In this document: positions 1-8,046 of the stretch, piece after piece
Layout of the letters: every line of letters starts with the position of its first letter
How positions within the stretch are numbered: position 1 is the stretch's first letter
DNA from: Bacteroidetes bacterium GWA2_40_15
GTDB lineage: Bacteria > Bacteroidota > Bacteroidia > Bacteroidales > VadinHA17
Length of the DNA stretch: 57,350 bases
Assembly (NCBI GenBank): GCA_001768195.1
Contig: MENI01000017.1
Location: forward strand, 18,338 to 75,687
Direction of reading: 5' to 3'
The notes under the pieces: model-generated
Seen by the model: the letters and a program-made list of their open reading frames with translations, nothing else
Database searches by the model: none
Told to the model about the DNA's origin: nothing
Position numbers and translations under genes: made by a program

Positions 1-180
1 CGTCGGTATGGCTGCATTCAATAAAAGTTCTTTTGCATACTCCCATACACGGCGATGATGACCGAGTCCGTGTGAAACGAGGTGGTTTGCCGGGTAAAAA
101 GATAGAAAGAAGGTTTCGACCGGCTGTTTTAGCAGATCCTCAGCAGAATTAATCTTCTCAGAAATTCTATTATTATACAT
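1..180 (-). CDS. HD-domain protein, N-terminal fragment (runs off left edge)
   Basis: An open frame starts at an ATG at 178-180 on the minus strand and stays open for 60 codons to the window edge. Near residues 36-47 it reads HGLGHHRRVWEYAKEL, which resembles the first metal-binding helix of HD-type phosphohydrolases (an H...HxxRVW pattern). Only the N-terminus is present, so the substrate and the aspartate of the HD pair cannot be checked. A terminator for the neighbouring small HTH gene lies just upstream, so this gene is probably a separate unit. The family call is an inference from a short motif. Confidence 0.5.
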   Translation of the reverse strand, partial: MYNNRISEKINSAEDLLKQPVETFFLSFYPANHLVSHGLGHHRRVWEYAKELLLNAAIPT

Positions 181-190
181 TAAGTGGATT

Positions 191-224
191 AAAAAAAAAG
201 CAAAAGACTTAGCCTTTTGCTTTT
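191..224 (-). terminator. Rho-independent terminator downstream of the HTH gene
   Basis: A perfect 11-bp stem (AAAAGCAAAAG / CTTTTGCTTTT) encloses a 7-nt loop. On the minus strand it is followed by an uninterrupted T tract (the complement of the A run at 191-199). It lies about 20 nt beyond the stop codon at 245. The stem is AT-rich, so strength is uncertain. Confidence 0.7.
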
Positions 225-244
225 GAACAGGCATAAAAGTTAAA

Positions 245-490
245 TCAGCTTTTTATCATCGTTTGTGCCATATCAAGTATGGTAGTATCGTCAAACGTAA
301 CAATTCCTCCACCCGGACCCTGTTCAAAATGAATACCAACGCTCTGGCCTTTGTCAAAATTTCTCCCTCCAAAGTAGTTTCTGACAGTCTCCTCATTCAG
401 GTTAAGCTTATCTGCTATCTGTCTCATGCTACCGGAGGGTAATTGGTCTTTGATTTTCCGGAGCTCATTAAAGGTGATTGTTTTTGTCAT
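245..490 (-). CDS. Small helix-turn-helix DNA-binding protein
   Basis: 81 residues. The segment MRQIADKLNLNEETVRNYF (about residues 22-40) has the form of a helix-turn-helix, with two short helices around LNLN. A glycine-rich linker (GPGGG) and an acidic C-terminal helix follow. No enzymatic domain is present. It is a single-gene unit with a plausible Bacteroidetes promoter upstream and an intrinsic terminator downstream. The upstream region has two inverted repeats on the plus strand, GGTATTA(491-497)/TTAATACC(531-538) and CAGATTA(511-517)/TAATCTG(560-566), which could be operator half-sites for autoregulation. That is inference. The family looks like short conserved hypothetical proteins of Bacteroidota, and its target is unknown. 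Confidence 0.7.
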   Translation of the reverse strand: MTKTITFNELRKIKDQLPSGSMRQIADKLNLNEETVRNYFGGRNFDKGQSVGIHFEQGPGGGIVTFDDTTILDMAQTMIKS

Positions 491-538
491 GGTATTATTA
501 CTTTTAATGTCAGATTATAATTAGATCGTATTAATACC

Positions 539-546
539 CAAAGTTA
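539..546 (-). promoter_or_regulatory. Probable -7 element for the small HTH gene
   Basis: On the minus strand the site reads TAACTTTG, matching the Bacteroidetes -7 consensus TAnnTTTG. It lies about 50 nt upstream of the ATG. The -33 region reads TTTT, not TTTG, so the match is partial. The inverted repeat GGTATTA/TAATACC overlaps the expected start of transcription. Confidence 0.4.
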
Positions 547-571
547 ATCAAAAAACAAGTAATCTGAAAAT

Positions 572-1333
572 TTAACTTTCCAATTTCTTCATAAGCGAGA
601 GAAACAGTTCCAGACCCTTCTTCTTTTCGTCATTTAAGTTATAATCAATATTAAATGTAAGATATTGTTTAAGTACCTCCCCTGTAATTGCGCCTGATTC
701 ACCAATATTTCTGACAACATTATCTATATTCATAACTCCCGATTTCAGAGCCTTATTGAATTCTTCAATGAAAATACCGTCAATCTTCTTATTAGCTGTC
801 CAGCATGCAAATACGAAAGGCAGGCCGGTGAATCTCCTCCATTCACCTCCAAGGTCAGTTCCGTACCTGAAACTTTTTTCATACTCAAAGCACTGGTCTC
901 CTATAAGGACCACAGCTTCATTTAATCCAATATTTTGAAAATCAAATCCTTTTGAGGTATTTATCCACTGGAAATTCCGTTTCCAGAAGTTTTTTGCAAG
1001 CACTTTTGAAAGGTTAACGGAGGTCCTTGACCTGTAGTCGAGGTAGATTGTATTGATATCTTCAAACGGACAGTTGCTCAACAGCATTACTGTCCTGACA
1101 TTTCCATTCGATCCGATACAATAATCGCTTATTATGTGATACTCTTTCAACTTGAGTAGTGCAGCAACTGGAATAAGACCTATGTCGACCCTGTTGCCTA
1201 TAAGCTTATCTGCACAGTCTGCAGGATGATCAGTTTCGAGTATTATCCGTTTTTCGAATCCGCTATACTTCAATCCATAAATAAACGGGTAGGTATTGGC
1301 ATATTTAACTGCCGATATCCTGATTTTATTCAT
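572..1333 (-). CDS. mqnA: Chorismate dehydratase MqnA (menaquinone via futalosine)
   Basis: MqnA converts chorismate to 3-[(1-carboxyvinyl)oxy]benzoate, the first step of the futalosine route to menaquinone, in the cytoplasm. The protein begins MNKIRISAVKYANTYPFIYGL, the typical N-terminus of the family, and keeps the periplasmic-binding-like fold signatures DIGLIPVAAL and YLDYRSRTSV. The reading frame could extend to an ATG at 1399, but the extra 22 residues are unlike the family and would leave only 11 bp to purB, so I take the start at 1333. It is about 253 residues, a normal length. The gene diverges from purB. No other mqn gene is in the window. Confidence 0.88.
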   Translation of the reverse strand: MNKIRISAVKYANTYPFIYGLKYSGFEKRIILETDHPADCADKLIGNRVDIGLIPVAALLKLKEYHIISDYCIGSNGNVRTVMLLSNCPFEDINTIYLDYRSRTSVNLSKVLAKNFWKRNFQWINTSKGFDFQNIGLNEAVVLIGDQCFEYEKSFRYGTDLGGEWRRFTGLPFVFACWTANKKIDGIFIEEFNKALKSGVMNIDNVVRNIGESGAITGEVLKQYLTFNIDYNLNDEKKKGLELFLSLMKKLES

Positions 1334-1361
1334 TACCATTTTTTTCAAACATCTAAAATAG

Positions 1362-1369
1362 TATTTTTG
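1362..1369 (+). promoter_or_regulatory. Probable -7 element for purB
   Basis: TATTTTTG followed by C matches TAnnTTTG. It lies about 40 nt before the purB ATG, within the mqnA-purB divergent gap. No clear TTTG at -33 is seen. Confidence 0.4.
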
Positions 1370-1410
1370 CATGTATACTTGTAACAATTGAAAACTCATT
1401 CTGGTTAATA

Positions 1411-2754
1411 ATGGAATTAAATTCTCTAACAGCCATATCGCCTCTCGACGGAAGGTATAGAAGCAAGGTCGATGAACTTCATCTCTACTTTTCCGAGTAC
1501 GGGCTTATAAAATACCGTCTGATGGTGGAGATTGAGTATTTTATTGCACTGTGCGGGATACCACTTCCTCAGCTGAATGATTTCAGGAAAGAAAATTTTA
1601 AACAGCTGAGATCAATTTATGAGGATTTTGATCTTTCTGATGCCGAGAAGATCAAGGAGAGAGAAAAAATAACAAATCATGATATAAAGGCAATCGAATA
1701 CTTTTTGAAAGAGAGGTTTTTCCAGGCAGGGTGGGGAAGATGGAGCGAATTCATTCATTTCGGACTGACATCGCAAGACATTAACAATACAGCCATTCCT
1801 TTATCGGTAAAGGATGCTCTGATCAGCGTATATTATCCTATCCTGTATGAATTAAGAGAGACGCTTGCAACTCTTGCTGATGAGTGGAAAGATATTCCGA
1901 TGCTTGGAAGAACACATGGCCAGCCTGCTTCTCCGACAAGGCTTGGAAAGGAAATACAGGTATTTATCGCAAGGATAGACGGGCAGACCAAATATTTCGG
2001 ACAGATACCTTTTTCAGCTAAATTCGGAGGCGCTACAGGGAATTTTAATGCTCATAAGGTTGCCTATCCTGATATTGACTGGATCACTTTCGCCAATAAC
2101 TTCGTAAATGAAGAACTGGGTCTGCAGCGGTCACATCCGACTACCCAGATCGAACATTATGATAATCTTGCCGCATTATTCGACAACATGCGCAGGATAA
2201 ACACAATACTTATTGATCTTTCAAGGGATGTCTGGACATACATTTCCATGGACTACTTCTCACAGAAGATTAAGAAAGGGGAGATAGGTTCATCAGCCAT
2301 GCCCCACAAAGTAAATCCTATTGATTTTGAGAACGGTGAAGGTAACCTGGGGTATGCAAATGCAATATTTGAACATCTTTCCATGAAGCTTCCCGTATCG
2401 AGGCTTCAGCGCGATCTTACTGATTCCACTGTTATCAGAAATGTTGGTGTTCCCATAGGCCATTCTGTCCTCGCATTTAGTTCCATCCTGAAAGGCCTTA
2501 ACAAGCTTATTGTTAACAGTGAGAGAATGAAAACCGACCTGGAGAATAACTGGGTAGTTGTTTCTGAAGCAATTCAGACAATCCTCAGAAGGGAAGGATT
2601 TCCAAATCCTTATGAAGCCCTTCTCGAACTGACCCGTACAAATCAGAAGATTACGGGTGATTCAATAAAAAAGTTCATTGATGATCTGGATATAAGTGAA
2701 GAATTAAAGGCAGAGCTAAAAGCAATCACGCCAATGAATTATACGGGATTCTAA
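1411..2754 (+). CDS. purB: Adenylosuccinate lyase PurB
   Basis: This fumarase/aspartase-superfamily lyase acts twice in purine synthesis. It splits SAICAR to AICAR and adenylosuccinate to AMP, releasing fumarate each time. At 447 residues it has the usual length. The signature loop GSSAMPHKVNP lies at 293-303 and carries the catalytic serine. THGQPASPT at 168-176 carries the catalytic histidine, and TSQD lies at 120-123. The N-terminal LTAISPLDGRY is characteristic of the E. coli-type enzyme. The stop is 14 bp before the ABC exporter gene, so the two are probably co-transcribed. Confidence 0.95.
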   Translation: MELNSLTAISPLDGRYRSKVDELHLYFSEYGLIKYRLMVEIEYFIALCGIPLPQLNDFRKENFKQLRSIYEDFDLSDAEKIKEREKITNHDIKAIEYFLKERFFQAGWGRWSEFIHFGLTSQDINNTAIPLSVKDALISVYYPILYELRETLATLADEWKDIPMLGRTHGQPASPTRLGKEIQVFIARIDGQTKYFGQIPFSAKFGGATGNFNAHKVAYPDIDWITFANNFVNEELGLQRSHPTTQIEHYDNLAALFDNMRRINTILIDLSRDVWTYISMDYFSQKIKKGEIGSSAMPHKVNPIDFENGEGNLGYANAIFEHLSMKLPVSRLQRDLTDSTVIRNVGVPIGHSVLAFSSILKGLNKLIVNSERMKTDLENNWVVVSEAIQTILRREGFPNPYEALLELTRTNQKITGDSIKKFIDDLDISEELKAELKAITPMNYTGF

Positions 2755-2768
2755 CCTACTCTCTGCAA

Positions 2769-4589
2769 ATGAAGAATATCAGGTTACTCCTTAAATACTT
2801 TGCCCCATACCGATGGTCCGCATTCAGGAGCATATTATACAATATTCTTGGTGGTCTGTTTGCTCTGCTTTCATTTTCCCTTGTAGTACCCTTTCTGACA
2901 ATTCTTTTTAATAATCTGGGAGACGTTGCCAATCCGGGGGAATTCCAGCTAACATCCGTTTATATCCAGCAGTTCTCACGATATTACCTTTCAATTTTTA
3001 TTGAAGCAAACGGTAAGTCCGGTGCTTTAATGCTGGTGGTATTTATTGTAATAGGCGCCAGCCTGTTCAAGAATACATTTATATTCCTCGCAAATAACAG
3101 TATCGCATACATCAGGGCATGCACTGTCCGTGATCTTAGAAAGAGACTTTATGACAAGTTCCTCAAACTTCCGATATCATTTTTTACTGATACGAGAAAA
3201 GGGGATGTGATGACAAGGATGTCAAATGATGTACAGGAAGTTGAGATTTCTGTAATAGCTTCACTGACAATGTTGTTCAGGGATCCGATGTATATCATAA
3301 TCTTTGTGGTTTATCTGTTTGTAAGCAATTATCAGCTGACTCTGTTTGCCATGGTGCTTCTTCCGCTTAGCGGCTGGCTGATAGGAAGGGCAAGCCGTAC
3401 ATTAAGATCATCATCACTAATAGGACAGGAAAACCTGGGCAGGCTTCTGACAGTTGTGGAAGAGACTCTTACCGGACTTAGAATTGTAAAGGTTTTCAAT
3501 GCTGAAGTGAAGATGAAAAAGCAATTCGCTTCGGCCAATGAAAGATATTCAAAGGTCTTCAAGAGAGTTACCAGGAAGTATTTCCTTGCTTCCCCGCTTA
3601 GCGAGTTTCTATCCACAATTGTTATTATGATGCTTCTTTATGCAGGAGGCAGTATGGCCCTGAAAGGTACAGGAACTATGTCCCCAGAACAGCTGATAGC
3701 CTACCTGGTCATATTTTCTCAGATTATACAACCTGCCAAGAATATAACTACAGCATATTTCAGCATTCAGAAAGGAATGGCATCAATTCAAAGGATCGAC
3801 GAGATAATTGATGCAGAGGAAAAGATAATTGAGAAGGAAAATGCTGTTTCGGTTGATGGATTTAATGATTCAATTGAATTCAGAGGTGTCTGGTATGGAT
3901 ATAACAGTGAACCGGTGCTGAAAGAGATAAACCTTAAAATCAAAAAGGGACAGACAATAGCAATTGTCGGGAAGTCTGGCGCTGGCAAATCAACACTTGC
4001 TGATCTTCTGCCACGACTAATCGATGTCGATCAGGGCAATGTGCTGGTAGATGGCATTGATGTTCGTGACATGAAGTTGAAAGAATTGAGGAACCTGATG
4101 GGATTTGTAAGTCAGCAGCCAATATTGTTTAACACTTCATTCACAGAGAATATAGCTTTCAGTATGGATGTAGCTGATAAAGATGCTGTTGAGAGTGCCG
4201 CCAGAATAGCCAATGCACATGATTTTATAATGGACACTGAATCGGGTTATGAAACACCTGTGGGTGAATCAGGCAATAAACTGAGCGGAGGTCAGAGGCA
4301 GAGAATAAGCATAGCCAGGGCAATTATGGCCAATCCACCTATACTTATTCTCGATGAGGCAACCTCAGCTCTTGATACCGAATCGGAGAGATTGGTTCAG
4401 GATGCAATACTTAACCTGATGAAGAACAGGACCTCTGTTGTAATTGCTCACAGGCTCTCAACTATCCAGCATGCAGATCTTATTGTAGTGATGGATGAAG
4501 GAAGAATAGTTGAAACTGGCAGTCATGATGAATTAATGAACAGGCAGGATGGATTTTACAGGAAGCTGCATAGTTATCAGGCAATCTGA
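2769..4589 (+). CDS. MsbA-type ABC exporter (fused TM-ATPase half-transporter)
   Basis: 606 residues. An N-terminal six-helix transmembrane domain (about 1-330) is fused to a nucleotide-binding domain (about 365-600). The ATPase motifs are complete: Walker A GKSGAGKST 401-409, Q-loop near 449, signature LSGGQ 505-509, Walker B ILILDE 525-530 and H-loop H561. Architecture and length fit the lipid A/lipid flippase group of the inner membrane, working as a homodimer. Substrate cannot be read from sequence, so a drug or peptide exporter remains possible. It follows purB by 14 bp. Confidence 0.85.
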   Translation: MKNIRLLLKYFAPYRWSAFRSILYNILGGLFALLSFSLVVPFLTILFNNLGDVANPGEFQLTSVYIQQFSRYYLSIFIEANGKSGALMLVVFIVIGASLFKNTFIFLANNSIAYIRACTVRDLRKRLYDKFLKLPISFFTDTRKGDVMTRMSNDVQEVEISVIASLTMLFRDPMYIIIFVVYLFVSNYQLTLFAMVLLPLSGWLIGRASRTLRSSSLIGQENLGRLLTVVEETLTGLRIVKVFNAEVKMKKQFASANERYSKVFKRVTRKYFLASPLSEFLSTIVIMMLLYAGGSMALKGTGTMSPEQLIAYLVIFSQIIQPAKNITTAYFSIQKGMASIQRIDEIIDAEEKIIEKENAVSVDGFNDSIEFRGVWYGYNSEPVLKEINLKIKKGQTIAIVGKSGAGKSTLADLLPRLIDVDQGNVLVDGIDVRDMKLKELRNLMGFVSQQPILFNTSFTENIAFSMDVADKDAVESAARIANAHDFIMDTESGYETPVGESGNKLSGGQRQRISIARAIMANPPILILDEATSALDTESERLVQDAILNLMKNRTSVVIAHRLSTIQHADLIVVMDEGRIVETGSHDELMNRQDGFYRKLHSYQAI

Positions 4590-4596
4590 AAAGAAG

Positions 4597-4630
4597 GATG
4601 GAGCGATATGGCGATGGGACGATTATGCGA
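4597..4630. repeat. Degenerate octamer array after the ABC exporter gene
   Basis: Four imperfect 8-base units follow one another, each starting GAT and ending C: GATGGAGC, GATATGGC, GATGGGAC, GATTATGC. The array starts 8 nt after the stop codon at 4587-4589. It is a weak member of the stop-codon-adjacent tandem arrays found across this window. Confidence 0.5.
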
Positions 4631-4665
4631 ATTAAATGCAAAATGAAGAATTAACTTAATTAGAT

Positions 4666-4693
4666 CCCCTCCCGGGAGGGGAAGGGGTGGGTT
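4666..4693. repeat. GC-rich palindromic intergenic repeat, copy 1
   Basis: CCCCTCCCGGGAGGGG (4666-4681) is a perfect 16-bp palindrome, followed by AAGGGGTGGGTTT. Almost the same sequence occurs inverted at 32927-32956, differing by one inserted base and one substitution. It could form a hairpin between the exporter and GH35 genes and act as a terminator or a dispersed repeat. Confidence 0.75.
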
Positions 4694-4747
4694 TATTATT
4701 TATAACATATCTACTTATTTGAAAAATTAATTATATAGTATAAAGCT

Positions 4748-6574
4748 ATGATAGTCAGAAATATAAAGTATTTATTTATTCTATTGTTATTAACATGTTC
4801 TATATCAGGAGTAAGCTCCCAGAAGGGTAAACAAACCTTCTCTTTCAGTCCGACCGAATTTCTGCTTGATGATAAACCTTTTCAGATCATAAGCGGTGAA
4901 ATGCATCCCGCAAGGATCCCGGCTGAATACTGGAGGCACAGGATACAAATGGCTAAAGCCATGGGATGCAATACGATATCAGCATATATATTCTGGAACT
5001 ACCATGAGTCAGAAGAGGGAGTTTATGATTTTGAAACAGGTAACCATAATCTTGCTGAGTTTTTCAGGATAGTTCAGGAGGAGGATCTGTGGCTTATAGT
5101 CCGACCCGGGCCTTATGTATGTGCTGAATGGGAATTGGGAGGCATTCCTCCTTATCTTCTGCGTATTCCCGATATAAAGCTGCGTTGTATGGATCCAAGG
5201 TATATGGCTGCAGCGGAACGATATATCGGAAAACTGGCTGAAGTGATAAAGCCTTTCATGGTAACACAGGGAGGCCGTTTGCTTATGATACAGATAGAGA
5301 ATGAGTACGGAAGCTATGGAAATGACCGGGACTACATGATGAGGCTTAAGGAAGTATGGAAAAATAACGGAGTCGATGTACAGACATTTACCGGCGACGG
5401 ACCAACAACATATATGCTTGAGGCAGGAACTCTTCCTGGAAGCGCTGTCGGGCTTGATCCGGGAAGCTCTATGGCTGATTTTGAACTGGCAGCCAAGATG
5501 AATCCCGGCGTGCCTGTTTTCAGCAGCGAAACATACCCGGGATGGCTTACTCACTGGGGTGAGGAGTGGGTCAGACCTGATACCTCAAAGCTTCTGAATG
5601 AGGTAAGATTCCTTATGGATAATAAAAAGTCATTCAACCTTTATGTAGTTCATGGAGGTACCAATTTCGGATTTACAGCCGGAGCAAACTCCGGTGGCAA
5701 AGGGTATGAACCTGATGTAACAAGCTACGATTATGATGCGCCAATTTCGGAGCAGGGTCAGCCAACCCCTAAGTATATGGCCCTTCGTAACCTTATAGGT
5801 TCATATCTTCCCAAGGGGAAGAAACTACCCCCCATACCTGAGCCGATACCTGCTATTGAGCTGACTGCAATAGGGCTGCAGCCTTTTAACTCAATGTGGA
5901 ATCTTCTTCCTGAACCGGTCAGTTCTGTACAGCCTAAGCCTTTTGAGGCTTATGGACAGGATTATGGTTTTATTCTGTATAAGACTGAACTTATCGGACA
6001 TAAATCGGGCAAACTGGTTATAACAGAGCTTCACGATTATGCTACAGTATTCCTGAATGGCAATTACATTGGAAAGATTGACAGGAGGCTGGGAGAGAAT
6101 TCAATAGAGATCCCTGCAACTGATGTAAAGAACCCTGTTCTCGAAATACTGGTTGAAGCTATGGGCCGGATCAATTTTGCCCAGCATATTATTGACAGGA
6201 AGGGTATTACGGAACGAGTCACCCTTAACGGAATGACACTAATGAACTGGCAGGTGTATAATCTTCCAATGAACAGGAAAAGCATTTATGATCTCCGTTC
6301 CTCAGGAAAGAATCTTAACAAACCAGGATTAATCTTCAAGGGAAATTTCATGTCAATGGAAAAGGGAGATACTTTTTTTGATCTGTCAAATTATACCAAA
6401 GGCATTGTGTGGATCAACGGGCATAACCTTGGAAGATACTGGAACATAGGGCCGCAGAAAAGGCTTTACTGTCCCGATTCATGGATTAAAGAGGGTCTCA
6501 ATGAAGTCATCATATTTGACCTTCATCAGACTGAGCCAAAACCGATATTCAGTTTTAAAACTCTTTATCAGTAA
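4748..6574 (+). CDS. Exported GH35 beta-galactosidase
   Basis: A retaining glycosidase that releases terminal beta-linked galactose from glycans. A signal peptide covers about residues 1-24 (hydrophobic core LFILLLL, cleavage after VSS). The GH35 barrel starts with LDDKPFQIISGEMHPAR. The acid/base is E186 in IENEYGSYG and the nucleophile is E261 in SSETYPGWLTHWG, by homology to human GLB1. GGTNFGF at 303-309 is a third family hallmark. The C-terminal part (about 380-608) has the jelly-roll domains usual for the family, including WINGHNLGRYWNIGPQ. At 608 residues it is full length. It probably acts in the periplasm on galactose-containing side chains, fitting the neighbouring polyuronide genes. 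Confidence 0.92.
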   Translation: MIVRNIKYLFILLLLTCSISGVSSQKGKQTFSFSPTEFLLDDKPFQIISGEMHPARIPAEYWRHRIQMAKAMGCNTISAYIFWNYHESEEGVYDFETGNHNLAEFFRIVQEEDLWLIVRPGPYVCAEWELGGIPPYLLRIPDIKLRCMDPRYMAAAERYIGKLAEVIKPFMVTQGGRLLMIQIENEYGSYGNDRDYMMRLKEVWKNNGVDVQTFTGDGPTTYMLEAGTLPGSAVGLDPGSSMADFELAAKMNPGVPVFSSETYPGWLTHWGEEWVRPDTSKLLNEVRFLMDNKKSFNLYVVHGGTNFGFTAGANSGGKGYEPDVTSYDYDAPISEQGQPTPKYMALRNLIGSYLPKGKKLPPIPEPIPAIELTAIGLQPFNSMWNLLPEPVSSVQPKPFEAYGQDYGFILYKTELIGHKSGKLVITELHDYATVFLNGNYIGKIDRRLGENSIEIPATDVKNPVLEILVEAMGRINFAQHIIDRKGITERVTLNGMTLMNWQVYNLPMNRKSIYDLRSSGKNLNKPGLIFKGNFMSMEKGDTFFDLSNYTKGIVWINGHNLGRYWNIGPQKRLYCPDSWIKEGLNEVIIFDLHQTEPKPIFSFKTLYQ

Positions 6575-6575
6575 G

Positions 6576-6748
6576 CGGTAATCAGTAATTGGTAATCGGT
6601 AATCGGTAATCGGTAATCAGTAATCGGTAATCAGTGATCGGTAATCAGTAATCGGTAATCAGTAATCGGTAATCAGTGATCGGTAATCAGTAATCGGTAA
6701 TCAGTAATTTTAACAGATACCGAATACCGGATACCGGATACCGAATAC
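6576..6748. repeat. Heptamer tandem array between convergent genes
   Basis: About 19 copies of a 7-base unit (TAATCGG, with TAATCAG and TGATCGG variants) run from 2 nt after the GH35 stop to about 6708. They are followed at 6715-6748 by a second heptamer array of the form ACCGAAT/ACCGGAT. Together they fill the whole gap to the stop codon of the convergent ceramidase-like gene. No open frame or protein signal was seen. Confidence 0.95.
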
Positions 6749-6755
6749 TTGTACC

Positions 6756-8027
6756 TCAGAACTGATGAATTAACTCAACACACTTGTCAATCAGGGGCTT
6801 CTCAACACCAGGCATAAACCTCGTAACACGTACCTCATAACCACCTTCAGGGAACATTTTATCAGTGCAGATATACCCGCTTGAACCATTGCAGTGGGTA
6901 GCAACTATTGTTCCTGAATAGGGCGAACGGTTCTTGATCTCCATACCTATTTCATTCACTAATTCACCTGAAATGCCGGAAATTACAAGTTCTCCTATCT
7001 TGAATACAGTCAGTCTGATTTCTGCATCAGATGCAGGCTCCAGTTTATCAACAGGAATATCGGCTGATGACGGTTTTTTACCCGGGAATGCCATAACACC
7101 GCTGACAGTCTGGACTTCTTTGAGAGGATATGTCTTAATATCTGCCAGAATCCTGTTAGCTTCCCTTGCCACATGAAATCCCACAGCTTCAATTTCAGTG
7201 AAATTTTTACCGGGCCCATATAACGGATTAATGTCGCCTGAAGCTCCGGCTGTAACAGCCACCACTACATCGTTTCCGATAGAATTCTTAATATGTCTTG
7301 CTGCAGCTCCCGGCCAATCGCCTGTGATAAGAGTATTATCCTGACCGCTGACTGTTCCATGGCATGGCCAGTTAACAAGTACAGCAACAGGTTTATCGTT
7401 CATATCCTCAAACCTGGCAACTACAAGGTCATGGTCGCAGGGACCTTCCGGATTCCTGCCGAGAAAGATTGTTCCATTTGCAGCAAGAGCCCTGCGGTTG
7501 ATATTCATTCTGCATTCACCCTTGCTGATCCCCATCTTAACCGGTACAGGATTCATGCTTGCTGTTCTGGCCATAGTTAAAAGTCTTTCTTTCATGAATT
7601 TAACGTATGCAGGAACCGTGTTGGTAGTATCTGAATCAGTCGATCTTGGCGATGGCGCTCCATGGTTATGGGCTGCAGTAATCATAATGTTTTCCGGAGA
7701 AACGCCTGAAGCTTTTGAAATATCGGTCTTTAATTCATCAACGTATGCTGAAGTGAATCCGATCAGGTCAACGGAAATGATCATGGCTTTGATTTTTTCT
7801 CCGGAAAAATAAAGAGCTGTTGCATAAAGGCTGTCATGAACTCCTGTTGAAGGCTGGGTACGTGCAGCATAGCCTGCCATTACTGTTGGTGCCGGTGGGG
7901 TAATGTTCACCTGGCTGACTCCCATTCCGATTAACGGTTTATCCTGTGGCTTAACTTGAGCTTCTGACACTGAAGGCAGCAGAAGTATTATCATTATAAT
8001 GATACCGGGTATAAGACTCTTCTTCAT
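6756..8027 (-). CDS. Neutral/alkaline ceramidase-like exported hydrolase
   Basis: 423 residues with a signal peptide (core IIIMIILLLPSV, cleavage after SEA). The start of the mature protein, GMGVSQVNITPPAP.VMAGY, and the motif ITAAHNHGAPS (H120, H122) match the zinc-binding N-terminal domain of the neutral/alkaline non-lysosomal ceramidase family. The C-terminal immunoglobulin-like domain of full ceramidases (total about 650-700 residues) is absent. Bacteroidota carry many short members of this type near carbohydrate genes, and their substrates are not known. A role as ceramidase is therefore not assured. It lies 19 bp after the deacetylase-GH3 gene, in the same operon. Confidence 0.75.
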   Translation of the reverse strand: MKKSLIPGIIIMIILLLPSVSEAQVKPQDKPLIGMGVSQVNITPPAPTVMAGYAARTQPSTGVHDSLYATALYFSGEKIKAMIISVDLIGFTSAYVDELKTDISKASGVSPENIMITAAHNHGAPSPRSTDSDTTNTVPAYVKFMKERLLTMARTASMNPVPVKMGISKGECRMNINRRALAANGTIFLGRNPEGPCDHDLVVARFEDMNDKPVAVLVNWPCHGTVSGQDNTLITGDWPGAAARHIKNSIGNDVVVAVTAGASGDINPLYGPGKNFTEIEAVGFHVAREANRILADIKTYPLKEVQTVSGVMAFPGKKPSSADIPVDKLEPASDAEIRLTVFKIGELVISGISGELVNEIGMEIKNRSPYSGTIVATHCNGSSGYICTDKMFPEGGYEVRVTRFMPGVEKPLIDKCVELIHQF

Positions 8028-8046
8028 ATCTATGATTATTAATTGG

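Noticed and set aside
1334-1399. Longer N-terminus of MqnA
   Set aside because: Not like the family start, and it would overlap the probable purB promoter; the ATG at 1333 gives a canonical N-terminus.
5009-5554. 181-codon minus-strand frame inside the GH35 gene
   Set aside because: Shadow of a well-supported GH35 enzyme; no family features.
6576-6748. Possible CRISPR array
   Set aside because: Repeats are 7 bases, directly adjacent, without spacers; no cas genes in the window.
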